NCBI GenBank assembly: GCA_020630895.1
Contig: JAHDII010000051.1
Span: forward strand, 1 to 15,142
Direction of reading: 5' to 3'
DNA from: Saprospiraceae bacterium
GTDB taxonomy: Bacteria; Bacteroidota; Bacteroidia; Chitinophagales; Saprospiraceae
Length of the DNA: 15,142 bases
Each line of letters begins with the position of its first letter. Position 1 is the stretch's first letter. The notes beneath the pieces are model-generated. The model was given only the letters and a program-made list of their open reading frames with translations, was not told where the DNA came from and did no database searches. This document shows positions 1 through 7,317 of this stretch, piece after piece. Position numbers and translations under genes: made by a program.

Positions 1-1
1 A

Positions 2-1900
2 GAGACACTATTAAAAAATAGTGGGAAATGGATTAGCAGAGAGCCACAAAAGGCTTTATTGCTAATTCAAGAAGCTCATGCATTTTCAATAGAGTATAAT
101 TTTATTCCAGGTATTATTAAATCTTCTTTAAAACTAGTTCAATCTTATATTTATATAGGTAATTCCCATAAAGCACTAGAAATAGCAGAATCATCTATTT
201 CGTTGTTTAAAAATAATCATGGATTTGCTATAGAATATTCTTATTTAATGATGTATATGGGAAACATACATTATTATTTAGGACAATATGATATAGGTTT
301 AGATTATGCGAATAGTTGTTTAAATAAATTTAGAGAACAGCATGATAGAGTAGGGGTTTCCAAATCTTTAAATCTATTAGGAAATTTATACACTAGAATA
401 AATAGATATTCAGAAGCATTCAGTTGTTATAAAGAATCTTTAAAATTAAAAAGAGAATTAAAGGAAAACGATGAAAGTATTGCTAAAAGTTTAATGAATG
501 TAGGAATTGTATTCCTTGATTTAGATGATTTCCCTAAAGCCTTAAGATACATGAGGGAAGCTAAACGATTATTAGAACGAGGAAATGATGTTTATTCATT
601 AGCGTTGAATTTAGTGAATATGGGGGTTATTCTAGGTAAACAAAAACAATTTGATATTTCAATAGAATATTTAGAAAAAGCTCTAGTACTTTGTGAACAA
701 AATTGTTTTGATGGTTTACAAGCATCAACCTTATCTAATTTAAGTGAATTTAATTACCATAATGGTAATATAGATAAATCGTTGTCTTATGCTGAAAAAG
801 GTATTTCTTATTGTGAAAAATTAAATCTTCAAAATAATATTTATATTACTTGTATGATTACTATTTTTAGATGTAATCATATTAATGGCGAACTTATTAA
901 AGCAGCAGAAATAGGGAAAGAATGTTTACCTATTTGTAGAGAAGTAGGATTTAATGAGTTAACTAAAGATTTATTAATAGAACTCATTACTGTTTTTGAA
1001 AAACTAGGAAGAATTAATGAAGCTTTGGAAACATCCAAAGAGTTATATGAACTTCAATCAGAAATTTATACTAAGAAAAAAGATTTTAGCATTTTTAGAA
1101 TTCAATCTAGAATGGAGCTGCAAATGAAGGAGCAAGAATTACAAATGCAAAAAGAGCTTATTCAACAACAAGAAAAACACAATTTAGAATTGATACAAGC
1201 CAATAAAAATTTGGATCGCTTTGTTGGAATTGCTTCTCATGATTTAAAAGAACCAATACGGACGATTAAAAGTTTTAGTAAGCTATTGGCAAAACATATA
1301 AATGAAGATGATAAAGAATATGAATTTTTGAATTATATTCAGGATGCTAGTGAAAGAATGACCATTTTATTAGATGATTTATCTGTATTTGCAAAAGCTG
1401 GAAAATTAAGAAAACCTACTGCTCCTGTAGATTTGAACCATATTTTAGTGATGGTAATGAATAATATTAATAGGAGAATTGAAAATAATAATGTAACTAT
1501 AGCATCAGATAAATTACCTATAATTATTAGTCACCAAACTCCCTTTATTCAATTATTTCAAAACTTACTTTGTAATGCTATTAAATATCGTAAGAAAGCA
1601 AAAGAGCCTGTTATTGAAATAAAAGTAAAAGAAGAAGAAGACGCTTATATCATTTCCTTTGGAGATAATGGGATAGGTATAGAACCAAGTAAATTAGAAA
1701 CTATTTTTGAGCCTTTTGTTCAAGCTCATAAGCATAGTTATAAAATAGGAAGTGGCATTGGTTTGGCTACTTGTAAAAGAATAATTGAACGATATGGCGG
1801 AAAAATTTGGGTAGAATCTGAAGTGGAAAAAGGAAGTACTTTTTTTGTTAAAATACCAATAGATAGACATCGAGGGGATAATACCATTTATGAAGAATAA
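2..1900 (+). CDS. TPR-containing soluble sensor histidine kinase (5' partial)
   Basis: The reading frame is open to the left edge, so the N-terminus lies outside the window. A TTG at 59 falls inside a TPR helix and is unlikely to be the start. The 632 visible residues hold about eight tetratricopeptide repeats (roughly 1-355), a Gln/Glu/Lys-rich coiled coil (about 370-410), and a complete kinase core. The core has the H-box ASHDLKEP with phospho-acceptor His413, an N-box around Asn525 (NLLCNAIKY), G1 GDNGIGIE near 555, FEPF, and G2 GSGIGLAT near 583. No membrane segment separates the repeats from the coiled coil and there is no receiver domain. I infer a cytoplasmic kinase that senses through protein contacts and passes phosphate to a separate regulator. 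No response regulator is adjacent on the visible side. The kinase assignment is firm; the signal is unknown. Confidence 0.93.
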   Translation, partial: ETLLKNSGKWISREPQKALLLIQEAHAFSIEYNFIPGIIKSSLKLVQSYIYIGNSHKALEIAESSISLFKNNHGFAIEYSYLMMYMGNIHYYLGQYDIGLDYANSCLNKFREQHDRVGVSKSLNLLGNLYTRINRYSEAFSCYKESLKLKRELKENDESIAKSLMNVGIVFLDLDDFPKALRYMREAKRLLERGNDVYSLALNLVNMGVILGKQKQFDISIEYLEKALVLCEQNCFDGLQASTLSNLSEFNYHNGNIDKSLSYAEKGISYCEKLNLQNNIYITCMITIFRCNHINGELIKAAEIGKECLPICREVGFNELTKDLLIELITVFEKLGRINEALETSKELYELQSEIYTKKKDFSIFRIQSRMELQMKEQELQMQKELIQQQEKHNLELIQANKNLDRFVGIASHDLKEPIRTIKSFSKLLAKHINEDDKEYEFLNYIQDASERMTILLDDLSVFAKAGKLRKPTAPVDLNHILVMVMNNINRRIENNNVTIASDKLPIIISHQTPFIQLFQNLLCNAIKYRKKAKEPVIEIKVKEEEDAYIISFGDNGIGIEPSKLETIFEPFVQAHKHSYKIGSGIGLATCKRIIERYGGKIWVESEVEKGSTFFVKIPIDRHRGDNTIYEE

Positions 1901-1933
1901 AAAAAGGAACTGCTTAAGCAATTCCTTTTTTTT
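1899..1933. terminator. Bidirectional intrinsic terminator between the kinase and E2 genes
   Basis: A run of seven A, then GGAA-C-TGC, loop TTAA, GCA-A-TTCC and eight T forms a long hairpin with a single C/A mismatch. It starts within the stop codon of the histidine kinase. Because it is flanked by A's on the left and T's on the right, it can act on rightward transcripts from the kinase and on leftward transcripts from the convergent E2 gene. Confidence 0.85.
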
Positions 1934-1998
1934 GTTTTAAAGAGTAATTATATTAGATTTCATAAAATGTTATTTTTAAAACTACTCTAGGAGTATTT

Positions 1999-2045
1999 GT
2001 GTTCTGTGGACGAATAAACTGCAAACTTTGCAGATTTATCTGCAA
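1999..2045. repeat. 47-bp structured intergenic element, copy 1
   Basis: This copy aligns without gaps to the element at 4792-4838. It has a 13-nt box (GTGTTCTGTGGAC), a 13-nt variable spacer, then 21 nt containing a 7-bp hairpin TTGCAGA-TTTA-TCTGCAA (2028-2045). The outer box has one mismatch to copy 2. The hairpin differs at two bases that pair with each other (A-T here, G-C there). The hairpin ends 8 nt past the stop codon of the E2 gene when read on the minus strand. It lacks a following T-run in that direction, so it is not a classical intrinsic terminator. Confidence 0.75.
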
Positions 2046-2053
2046 CTTAAATC

Positions 2054-3397
2054 TTATATAGTTTGATTCACATCAAATGCTTCTAAATAATCCGCAAAAC
2101 GTCTTAAAAAAGAGCCTCCTAAAAATCCGTCTACTACACGATGATCGTAAGAATGAGAAAGATACATCATATGACGTACGCCAATTACATCACCAAATTC
2201 AGTTTCTATTACAGCAGGTTTTTTCTTAATAATTCCTACAGACATAATAGCTACTTGTGGTTGATTAATAATAGGTGTTCCCATTACATTTCCAAATGTT
2301 CCTACATTGGTAATCGTATAAGTACCATTTTGAATATCTTCTGGTTTTAATTTATTATTTCTAGCTCTATTAGCTAAATCATTCACTTGTTTCGTAATTC
2401 CTAACAAATTAAATTGATCCGCATTTTTAATAACAGGAACAATCAAATTACCTGAAGGCAAGGCAGTTGCCATTCCAATATTAATATTTTTCTTTTTAAT
2501 GATGTTATGACCATCAACAGAAACATTAATCATTGGGAAATCCTTAATCGTTTTAGCTAAGGCTTCAATAAAAATAGGTGTAAACGTAATTTTTTCACCA
2601 TATTGAGTTTGGAAATTTTTCTTGACTTTATTTCTCCAATTTACAATATTCGTAACATCTGCTTCAACAAAAGAAGTGACATGAGGAGAAGTATGTTTAG
2701 ACATCACCATGTGATCGGCAATTAAGCGACGCATTCTATCCATTTCAATCACCTCAACATCTCCTCCCATACTTTTAGCAGGGTTGACTTGTTGTACTGG
2801 TTGCTGTTTTGGAGGAGTAACTGTAGCTACTTTCTGACTAGGAGTATTAAGAGTTTGTACAAGTCCTGATTTCTTTTGTTCTACATAAGCTAACATATCT
2901 TTTTTCGTCACTCGCCCATCTTTTCCAGTACCAGAAATGGCTTCTAATTCTGCAATTTGAATGCCTTCGTTTTTAGCAATATTTTTAACTAAAGGAGAAT
3001 AAAAACGAGTACCTTGAACATTAGCAGATGGAGCAGGTTGCTGAACAGTAACTGGTTGATGTACTTCTGTAGTTTCTTTAACGGGTACTTCAGATTTTCC
3101 ATTCGATGAAGGAATATTTTCAACTACACTAGAAGGAGTAGTTTCAGCTTCTGCAGCATCTGTTTCAATAATTGCAATAACTTTTCCTATTTCTACAGTT
3201 TCATCCTCTTCAAAAAGAATTTCTTGAATAACGCCTTCAACAGGAGAAGGAACTTCAGAATCTACTTTATCTGTTGCTATTTCTAAAATGGTTTCATCTT
3301 CTTCAACGCGATCCCCAGGTTGTTTCACCCATTTTAAAATGGTTGCTTCCATGATACTTTCGCCCATCTTGGGCATAATTAGTTCAAATTTTGCCAT
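2054..3397 (-). CDS. 2-oxo acid dehydrogenase E2 component (dihydrolipoamide acyltransferase)
   Basis: This 447-residue protein has the full E2 layout. An N-terminal lipoyl domain (about 1-79) carries the lipoylated lysine in ATDKVDSE (Lys44). A Pro/Thr/Gln/Val-rich mobile linker follows. A peripheral subunit-binding domain lies near 132-172 (FYSPLVKNIAKNEG, GTGKDGRVTKKD). A catalytic acyltransferase domain (about 215-443) has the HxxxDG motif with His419 and Asp423. E2 forms the core of a cytoplasmic complex and moves acyl groups from E1 to CoA. The N-terminus (MPKMGESIMEATILKW) resembles the branched-chain (BkdB) type more than typical pyruvate or 2-oxoglutarate E2s, but specificity cannot be settled from sequence alone. 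No E1 or E3 gene is adjacent. It lies 77 bp downstream of cinA, so it may have its own promoter. Confidence 0.93.
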   Translation of the reverse strand: MAKFELIMPKMGESIMEATILKWVKQPGDRVEEDETILEIATDKVDSEVPSPVEGVIQEILFEEDETVEIGKVIAIIETDAAEAETTPSSVVENIPSSNGKSEVPVKETTEVHQPVTVQQPAPSANVQGTRFYSPLVKNIAKNEGIQIAELEAISGTGKDGRVTKKDMLAYVEQKKSGLVQTLNTPSQKVATVTPPKQQPVQQVNPAKSMGGDVEVIEMDRMRRLIADHMVMSKHTSPHVTSFVEADVTNIVNWRNKVKKNFQTQYGEKITFTPIFIEALAKTIKDFPMINVSVDGHNIIKKKNINIGMATALPSGNLIVPVIKNADQFNLLGITKQVNDLANRARNNKLKPEDIQNGTYTITNVGTFGNVMGTPIINQPQVAIMSVGIIKKKPAVIETEFGDVIGVRHMMYLSHSYDHRVVDGFLGGSFLRRFADYLEAFDVNQTI

Positions 3398-3474
3398 TAG
3401 CCTATTTTTAGATTTAAAGGAGTTGTTAACTTAAAATTATACACTTTGAATTTCAAACTTGATGCAAAAATACA

Positions 3475-4728
3475 TTAAACATTATTAATAATAAATAATC
3501 GAGCAAAATTCAAGGCTTGTTTTGTAGTATATTCTATATTTTTTAATCGATCTTTTCCTAATTGAAGCAAGCGAGTTTCAATTTTTGAATGATTTCCTAC
3601 AGCAATCCAAATGGTACCTACTGGTTTATTAGGAATTCCTCCATTAGGACCTGCAATACCTGAAACAGCAATAGCAATATCTACATTCAAATTTTGAATA
3701 GCTCCTGCAACCATTTCTTTTACTGTTGCTTCACTCACGGCTCCCCATTGTTCTAATGTTTTAGACTTCACATGAAGTTGTTTCATTTTTAATTCATTAG
3801 AATAAGCAACAATCCCTCCTTGGAAATAAGCCGAAGAACCTGATATTTGAACAATTCGTGCTGCAATATTTCCTCCGGTACAACTTTCTGCTGTAGCTAG
3901 AGTTAAATTATTTTTTAATAATAGTTGTCCTAAAACAGTTTGAAGATTTTCTTCTTCTTTACCATAAATAGCACTACCCATTTTTTCTGTAATTTGTAGA
4001 GCAATATGTTCTACTTCTTTTTGTAAATTTTTAAGAGAATCTTTAAAAGAACCAAAAGCAGAAATTCTTAAACGAACTTCTCCTAAATTGGGTAAATAAG
4101 CAATTTTAATATAAGAAGGTAAATTTTGTTCTATTGCTTCAATTTCTTGAGCAATTTCTGTTTCTCCATGTCCTGCTGTTAATAATGTTTTATGAAAAAT
4201 AGGTTTTAATCCGAAAATTTCTTTAAGTCTAGGAATAACTCTTTCAGACATAATATGCTTCATCTCATAAGGAACACCAGGCATTGAAATTAGAATTTTT
4301 CCTTGAACATCAAACCACATTCCAGGAGCAGTACCCATTTTGTTTTCAAGTAATTGAACTCCTTGAGGCATCATACATTGTAAACGATGTAGCTCATTAG
4401 TAGGTCGTCCTAACCTTTTAAAAAAGGAAATAATTTTTTGATACATTTCCTCATCAAAATACATTTCAAGACCTAAATAATCTGCTATAGCTTTTTTAGT
4501 AACATCATCTTTAGTAGCTCCTAAACCCCCAGTCATTAAAACAATATCTGCTTCTTGAATAGAAACAGATATTGTTTTTTTGATATCTTCTAATTGATCA
4601 GAAATGGTTTTGATAGATGTAATTTTAAATCCAGCTAGATTGAGTTGTTGTCCCATCCAAGCAGAATTGGTATCAATAATTTGTCCAATTAAGATTTCAT
4701 CTCCTATGGTAATGATATGAATATTCAT
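3475..4728 (-). CDS. cinA: CinA family nicotinamide-nucleotide amidase
   Basis: The protein has an N-terminal molybdopterin-binding-like (MoCF/COG1058) domain with IITIGDEILIGQIIDTN and TGGLGATKDDVTKKA. It also has a C-terminal PncC-type amidase domain with LATAESCTGG, which includes the expected catalytic Ser, and AYSNELK, which supplies the Tyr/Lys. The CinA C-terminal domain deamidates NMN to nicotinic acid mononucleotide in the pyridine nucleotide cycle. The N-terminal domain has been linked to ADP-ribose pyrophosphatase activity in some members. I chose the ATG at 4728 (MNIHIITIGDE, 417 aa) over an in-frame TTG at 4740, because CinA proteins normally begin just before ITIGDE. The gene lies 119 bp after the cyclophilin gene, and the structured repeat occupies that gap. 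The family assignment is firm; a role in competence is not implied. Confidence 0.93.
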   Translation of the reverse strand: MNIHIITIGDEILIGQIIDTNSAWMGQQLNLAGFKITSIKTISDQLEDIKKTISVSIQEADIVLMTGGLGATKDDVTKKAIADYLGLEMYFDEEMYQKIISFFKRLGRPTNELHRLQCMMPQGVQLLENKMGTAPGMWFDVQGKILISMPGVPYEMKHIMSERVIPRLKEIFGLKPIFHKTLLTAGHGETEIAQEIEAIEQNLPSYIKIAYLPNLGEVRLRISAFGSFKDSLKNLQKEVEHIALQITEKMGSAIYGKEEENLQTVLGQLLLKNNLTLATAESCTGGNIAARIVQISGSSAYFQGGIVAYSNELKMKQLHVKSKTLEQWGAVSEATVKEMVAGAIQNLNVDIAIAVSGIAGPNGGIPNKPVGTIWIAVGNHSKIETRLLQLGKDRLKNIEYTTKQALNFARLFIINNV

Positions 4729-4791
4729 GAATGAATTCAAGTTGCCTAAAATCTACAAAATACTGTTTTCAAAATAATTGTAATCATAACT

Positions 4792-4838
4792 GTGGTCTGT
4801 GGACCCATTTTCTGTGGACTTTGCGGATTTATCCGCAA
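4792..4838. repeat. 47-bp structured intergenic element, copy 2
   Basis: This is the second copy of the element at 1999-2045, with the same 13+13+21 spacing. The hairpin is TTTGCGGA-TTTA-TCCGCAAA (4820-4839, 8 bp). Compared with copy 1, an A-T pair is replaced by G-C with both strands changed. The CTGTGG core of the outer box occurs three times here (starting at 4790, 4797 and 4812), so this copy has an internal direct repeat. The hairpin lies 9 nt beyond the stop codon of the cyclophilin gene on the minus strand, inside the 119-bp gap before cinA. No T-run follows it. Confidence 0.75.
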
Positions 4839-4847
4839 ATAGATAAA

Positions 4848-5477
4848 TTACTTCAATCGAACTTTCATTTTTACATCTTCCTTAGGACGTTCCCCATTTA
4901 CAGGAACAGCTGCAATTTTATCAATCACTTCTATTCCTTCAACTACTTCTCCAAAAACAGTATAAGCCATATCTAGTGCTGGAGTTCCTCCTATTTTTGC
5001 ATATAAATCTTTTTGTGCTTGGGTATAATTATTTTTTGGTAATTGATTCGGATTCATTGCCCCTTTCCCTTGCACTAAATAAAATTGAGAACCACTACTT
5101 CTTTTTTCAGGATTATTGTTTCTTGCCGCAGCTAAACAACCTTTAAAATGAGGGAATCCAATTTCTGCTTCAATAGTATAACCAGGACCACCAGAACCCA
5201 ATCTTTTATCTAAAGGAGCATTTTTAGATTCTGGATCTCCTCCTTGTACCATAAAGCCGTTTACTATTCGATGAAATAATAAATCATTATAAAAACCTTC
5301 TTTAGCTAATTTTAAAAAATTGGCTTTATGCTTGGGTGTTTCGTCATATAACATGACTTTCATATTTCCATAATCTGTTTCTATAACAACATCGTATTGG
5401 GGACCATTATTTTTGTTTCCACAACTAGAGTAAGAAAAGCAAATGCTGATTAAAAATAAGAATAGTAAATTTTTCAT
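4848..5477 (-). CDS. Cyclophilin-type peptidyl-prolyl cis-trans isomerase, lipoprotein
   Basis: This 209-residue protein has a short hydrophobic signal ending in Cys19 (SYSSC), consistent with a lipoprotein. The Bacteroidota surface-export signal (acidic residues right after the Cys) is absent, so it probably faces the periplasm. The cyclophilin fold follows: TDYGNMKVMLYDETP, LLFHRIVNGFMVQGGDP with catalytic Arg70, SSGSQFYLVQG, and TVFGEVVEGIEVIDKIA. An insert of about 30 residues (NQLPKNNYTQAQ) lies between the last two motifs, as is common in bacterial secreted cyclophilins. The role is isomerisation of X-Pro bonds in exported proteins. It is the last of four tightly packed minus-strand genes, 19 bp after the 112-residue hypothetical. 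The structured repeat follows its stop codon. Confidence 0.94.
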   Translation of the reverse strand: MKNLLFLFLISICFSYSSCGNKNNGPQYDVVIETDYGNMKVMLYDETPKHKANFLKLAKEGFYNDLLFHRIVNGFMVQGGDPESKNAPLDKRLGSGGPGYTIEAEIGFPHFKGCLAAARNNNPEKRSSGSQFYLVQGKGAMNPNQLPKNNYTQAQKDLYAKIGGTPALDMAYTVFGEVVEGIEVIDKIAAVPVNGERPKEDVKMKVRLK

Positions 5478-5496
5478 GTTAATATTGATAAATAAT

Positions 5497-5835
5497 TTAT
5501 GAATTAAAGTATTGAATAATTTTTTCTTGTAATAAACGCCCTTGTTCTTTAACTCCCTTAATGTCTAGAGTTGTAATTTGTTTGAAATGAGGCCAACCAT
5601 CTTCATCTCTTCCTATAAATTCAAAATGTCCATCTTGGGTCAATAAAGAACATATAGCTACATGCATTAAATCTTGTTTTTCTTCTTTAGTATATTCCTC
5701 TTTTAAAACACCTGTTTCTTGAATTCCTATTAAAAATAAAATAGCATTCATATCGGGAAGTTGTTCTTTTCCCATTGCCTTTTTTACAGTATGCTTCACT
5801 TCTAACCATTTAAAATCTACTTCCCAATCTTCCAT
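5497..5835 (-). CDS. Conserved hypothetical protein, 112 aa
   Basis: I do not recognise a named domain. The product is soluble, Lys/Glu-rich and Trp-containing, with no signal peptide or membrane segment. It is mostly helical in character, with an LPDMNAILFLIGIQETG segment (about 26-42), a KEEKQDLMHVAICSLL helix, and a final part with GRDEDGWPHF. From memory, similar small proteins are found across Flavobacteriia, so it is probably conserved, but I cannot assign a function. It starts 5 bp after the RidA stop and ends 19 bp before the cyclophilin start, so it is almost certainly cotranscribed with them. The reading frame and codon use match the neighbours, which supports a real gene. Confidence 0.85.
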   Translation of the reverse strand: MEDWEVDFKWLEVKHTVKKAMGKEQLPDMNAILFLIGIQETGVLKEEYTKEEKQDLMHVAICSLLTQDGHFEFIGRDEDGWPHFKQITTLDIKGVKEQGRLLQEKIIQYFNS

Positions 5836-5840
5836 AATTA

Positions 5841-6266
5841 TTAATCATTAATAACAGCAATACATTTTAATTCTATACAAATAGGAGTAGGTAAAGATGT
5901 AATTCCTAAAGTAGTTCTACAAGGCTGAATATCACCAAAGTATTCAGCATATATTTGGTTATATGTATGAAAATCTCTCTGCATATCAGTTAAAAATACC
6001 GTAACATCTACAAGATCTTCCCATTTTGCACCAGAAGCTTCTAAAATAGTTTTAACATTCTTAAATACTTGATGACATTGTTCTGCAAAATTAAACTCTA
6101 AATAATTTCCTTTAGCACTTAATTTTGTTCCGGGTGTTTCATCTGTTTCAGGATGTCGAGGTCCTACACCAGAAAGGAACAACAAATTTCCTACTCTTCG
6201 AGCATGTGGATAAGCTCCTACAGGTTTAGGAGCAGATGAAGCATTTATTTTATTCGATTTTTCCAT
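5841..6266 (-). CDS. RidA/YjgF/Rid family protein (2-aminomuconate deaminase-like)
   Basis: This 141-residue protein has the Rid fold signatures KPVGAYPHARRVGNLLFLSG near the N-terminus, VTVFLTDMQRDF in the middle, and CRTTLGITSLP...IELKCIAV at the C-terminus. The substrate-binding Arg117 and the acidic Glu132 are both present, so it is likely active. Rid proteins form trimers in the cytoplasm and hydrolyse reactive enamine/imine intermediates made by PLP enzymes. The PVGAYPHARRVG...SGVGPR pattern resembles the subgroup annotated as 2-aminomuconate deaminases of tryptophan/kynurenine breakdown, but no other gene of that pathway is nearby. It lies 11 bp after the polyprenyl synthase, in the same probable operon. 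Confidence 0.92.
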   Translation of the reverse strand: MEKSNKINASSAPKPVGAYPHARRVGNLLFLSGVGPRHPETDETPGTKLSAKGNYLEFNFAEQCHQVFKNVKTILEASGAKWEDLVDVTVFLTDMQRDFHTYNQIYAEYFGDIQPCRTTLGITSLPTPICIELKCIAVIND

Positions 6267-6277
6267 GTTTTGATATT

Positions 6278-7252
6278 TTATTTTTTTCTTTCAGTAACAA
6301 AAATAACTAAACTTTCTAATGAATCTCTAGCAGGGCAATCTGGAGTAGTTGCTAAAATATCAAAAGCTTCTTTTTTAAATTGATTCATAACTGTTGTAGC
6401 ATAATCTAAACCTCCACTATTTCTTACGAATTGAATAACTTCAGCTACTCTATCAGGTTTATTATTATGCTTTTTTATGATATTCATTATTTTTTTCTTT
6501 TCAGAAGTTGGAGCATTTTCTAAAGCATAAATTAAAGGTAAAGTCATTTTCTTTTCTTTAATATCTATACCTAAAGGTTTTCCTACATCATCAGTACCAA
6601 AATCAAAAAGATCATCTCTAATTTGAAATGCCATACCTATTTTTTCTCCAAACAATCGCATCTTTTCAATTAATTCTTGATCTTGGGTAGTAGATGCAGC
6701 ACCTGCACTACAAGCAGCAGCGATTAAAGAAGCTGTTTTTTGTTCGATAATGGTATAATATAAATCTTCTTTAATATCTAAGCGTCTTGCTTTTTCCATT
6801 TGAAGTAATTCTCCTTCACTCATAGCTTTTACAGCTCTTGAAAGGATTTGTAATAATTGATATTCATTATTATCTAAAGCTAAAAGTAATCCTCTAGATA
6901 ATAAATAATCTCCTACTAGAACAGCAATTTTATTTTTCCATAATGCATTAATACTAAAAAAACCACGACGTTCTATAGCATCATCTACTACATCATCATG
7001 AACTAAAGTAGCGGTATGCAACATTTCTACTAATGAAGCAGCATGATAACTAGATTCATTAACTTCTCCTGCTAATTTAGCGGCTAAAAAAACAAACATA
7101 GGACGAACCTGTTTCCCTTTTCTTTTTACGATATATCGAGTCACTTTATCTAATAAAGGAACTTTACTTTTCATGGCATCACGAAAACGAAGATCAAATT
7201 CTTTTAATTCTTCTTCAATAGGTCCTTTTATTGTATTCAATGATTTCACCAT
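6278..7252 (-). CDS. Long-chain polyprenyl diphosphate synthase (trans-isoprenyl type)
   Basis: The enzyme condenses isopentenyl diphosphate units onto an allylic primer to make the side chain of a quinone, probably menaquinone. Both aspartate-rich motifs are present: DDVVD at Asp86-Asp90 and IRDDLFDFGTDDVGKPLG near Asp213-Asp217. GKQVRP and the MTLP helix also fit the family. Residues just before the first motif are small (HTATLVHDD), which fits a long product chain (roughly C30-C40 or more) rather than farnesyl or geranylgeranyl. I chose the ATG at 7252 (MVKSLNTIKGP, 324 aa) because related proteins start close to this point. In-frame ATGs at 7288 and 7297 would add an extra N-terminus overlapping a palindrome. 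It is the first gene of a probable four-gene operon and diverges from the hydrolase at 7318. Confidence 0.93.
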   Translation of the reverse strand: MVKSLNTIKGPIEEELKEFDLRFRDAMKSKVPLLDKVTRYIVKRKGKQVRPMFVFLAAKLAGEVNESSYHAASLVEMLHTATLVHDDVVDDAIERRGFFSINALWKNKIAVLVGDYLLSRGLLLALDNNEYQLLQILSRAVKAMSEGELLQMEKARRLDIKEDLYYTIIEQKTASLIAAACSAGAASTTQDQELIEKMRLFGEKIGMAFQIRDDLFDFGTDDVGKPLGIDIKEKKMTLPLIYALENAPTSEKKKIMNIIKKHNNKPDRVAEVIQFVRNSGGLDYATTVMNQFKKEAFDILATTPDCPARDSLESLVIFVTERKK

Positions 7253-7270
7253 GAATTTGTATGTTTGTAG

Positions 7271-7291
7271 TTGATGAAATATATTCATCAA
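7271..7291. promoter_or_regulatory. 21-bp perfect palindrome, candidate operator
   Basis: Arms TTGATGAA and TTCATCAA (8 bp each, no mismatch) flank a 5-bp ATATA centre. The site lies between the divergent polyprenyl synthase (start at 7252) and the hydrolase (start at 7318), where a dimeric regulator could act on both. If translation of the synthase instead began at 7297, the palindrome would be coding. No clear Bacteroidota promoter match (TTG, then TAnnTTTG) was found in either direction. Confidence 0.4.
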
Positions 7292-7317
7292 GATCATTTT
7301 AATAAAACAATTGTCTT

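Noticed and set aside
1694..1921. A 75-codon open frame on the minus strand opposite the kinase C-terminus
   Set aside because: It lies antisense to the conserved ATPase domain, has low-complexity Phe/Ser-rich content and no recognisable family. It is a shadow of A+T-rich coding DNA.
2141..2350. A 69-codon plus-strand open frame inside the E2 gene
   Set aside because: It is antisense to the conserved E2 catalytic domain and has a Tyr/Asn-rich composition unlike the real proteins here.
3398..3474. A possible TTG/TAnnTTTG-type promoter for the E2 gene in the gap after cinA
   Set aside because: The nearest matches (for example TATAATTTTA on the minus strand) have a poor last base or a spacing outside the usual range, so I did not annotate it.
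4731..4976. An 81-codon plus-strand open frame across the cinA/cyclophilin gap
   Set aside because: It runs through the structured repeat and antisense to the end of the cyclophilin gene, and its Cys/His/Phe-rich product resembles no protein family.
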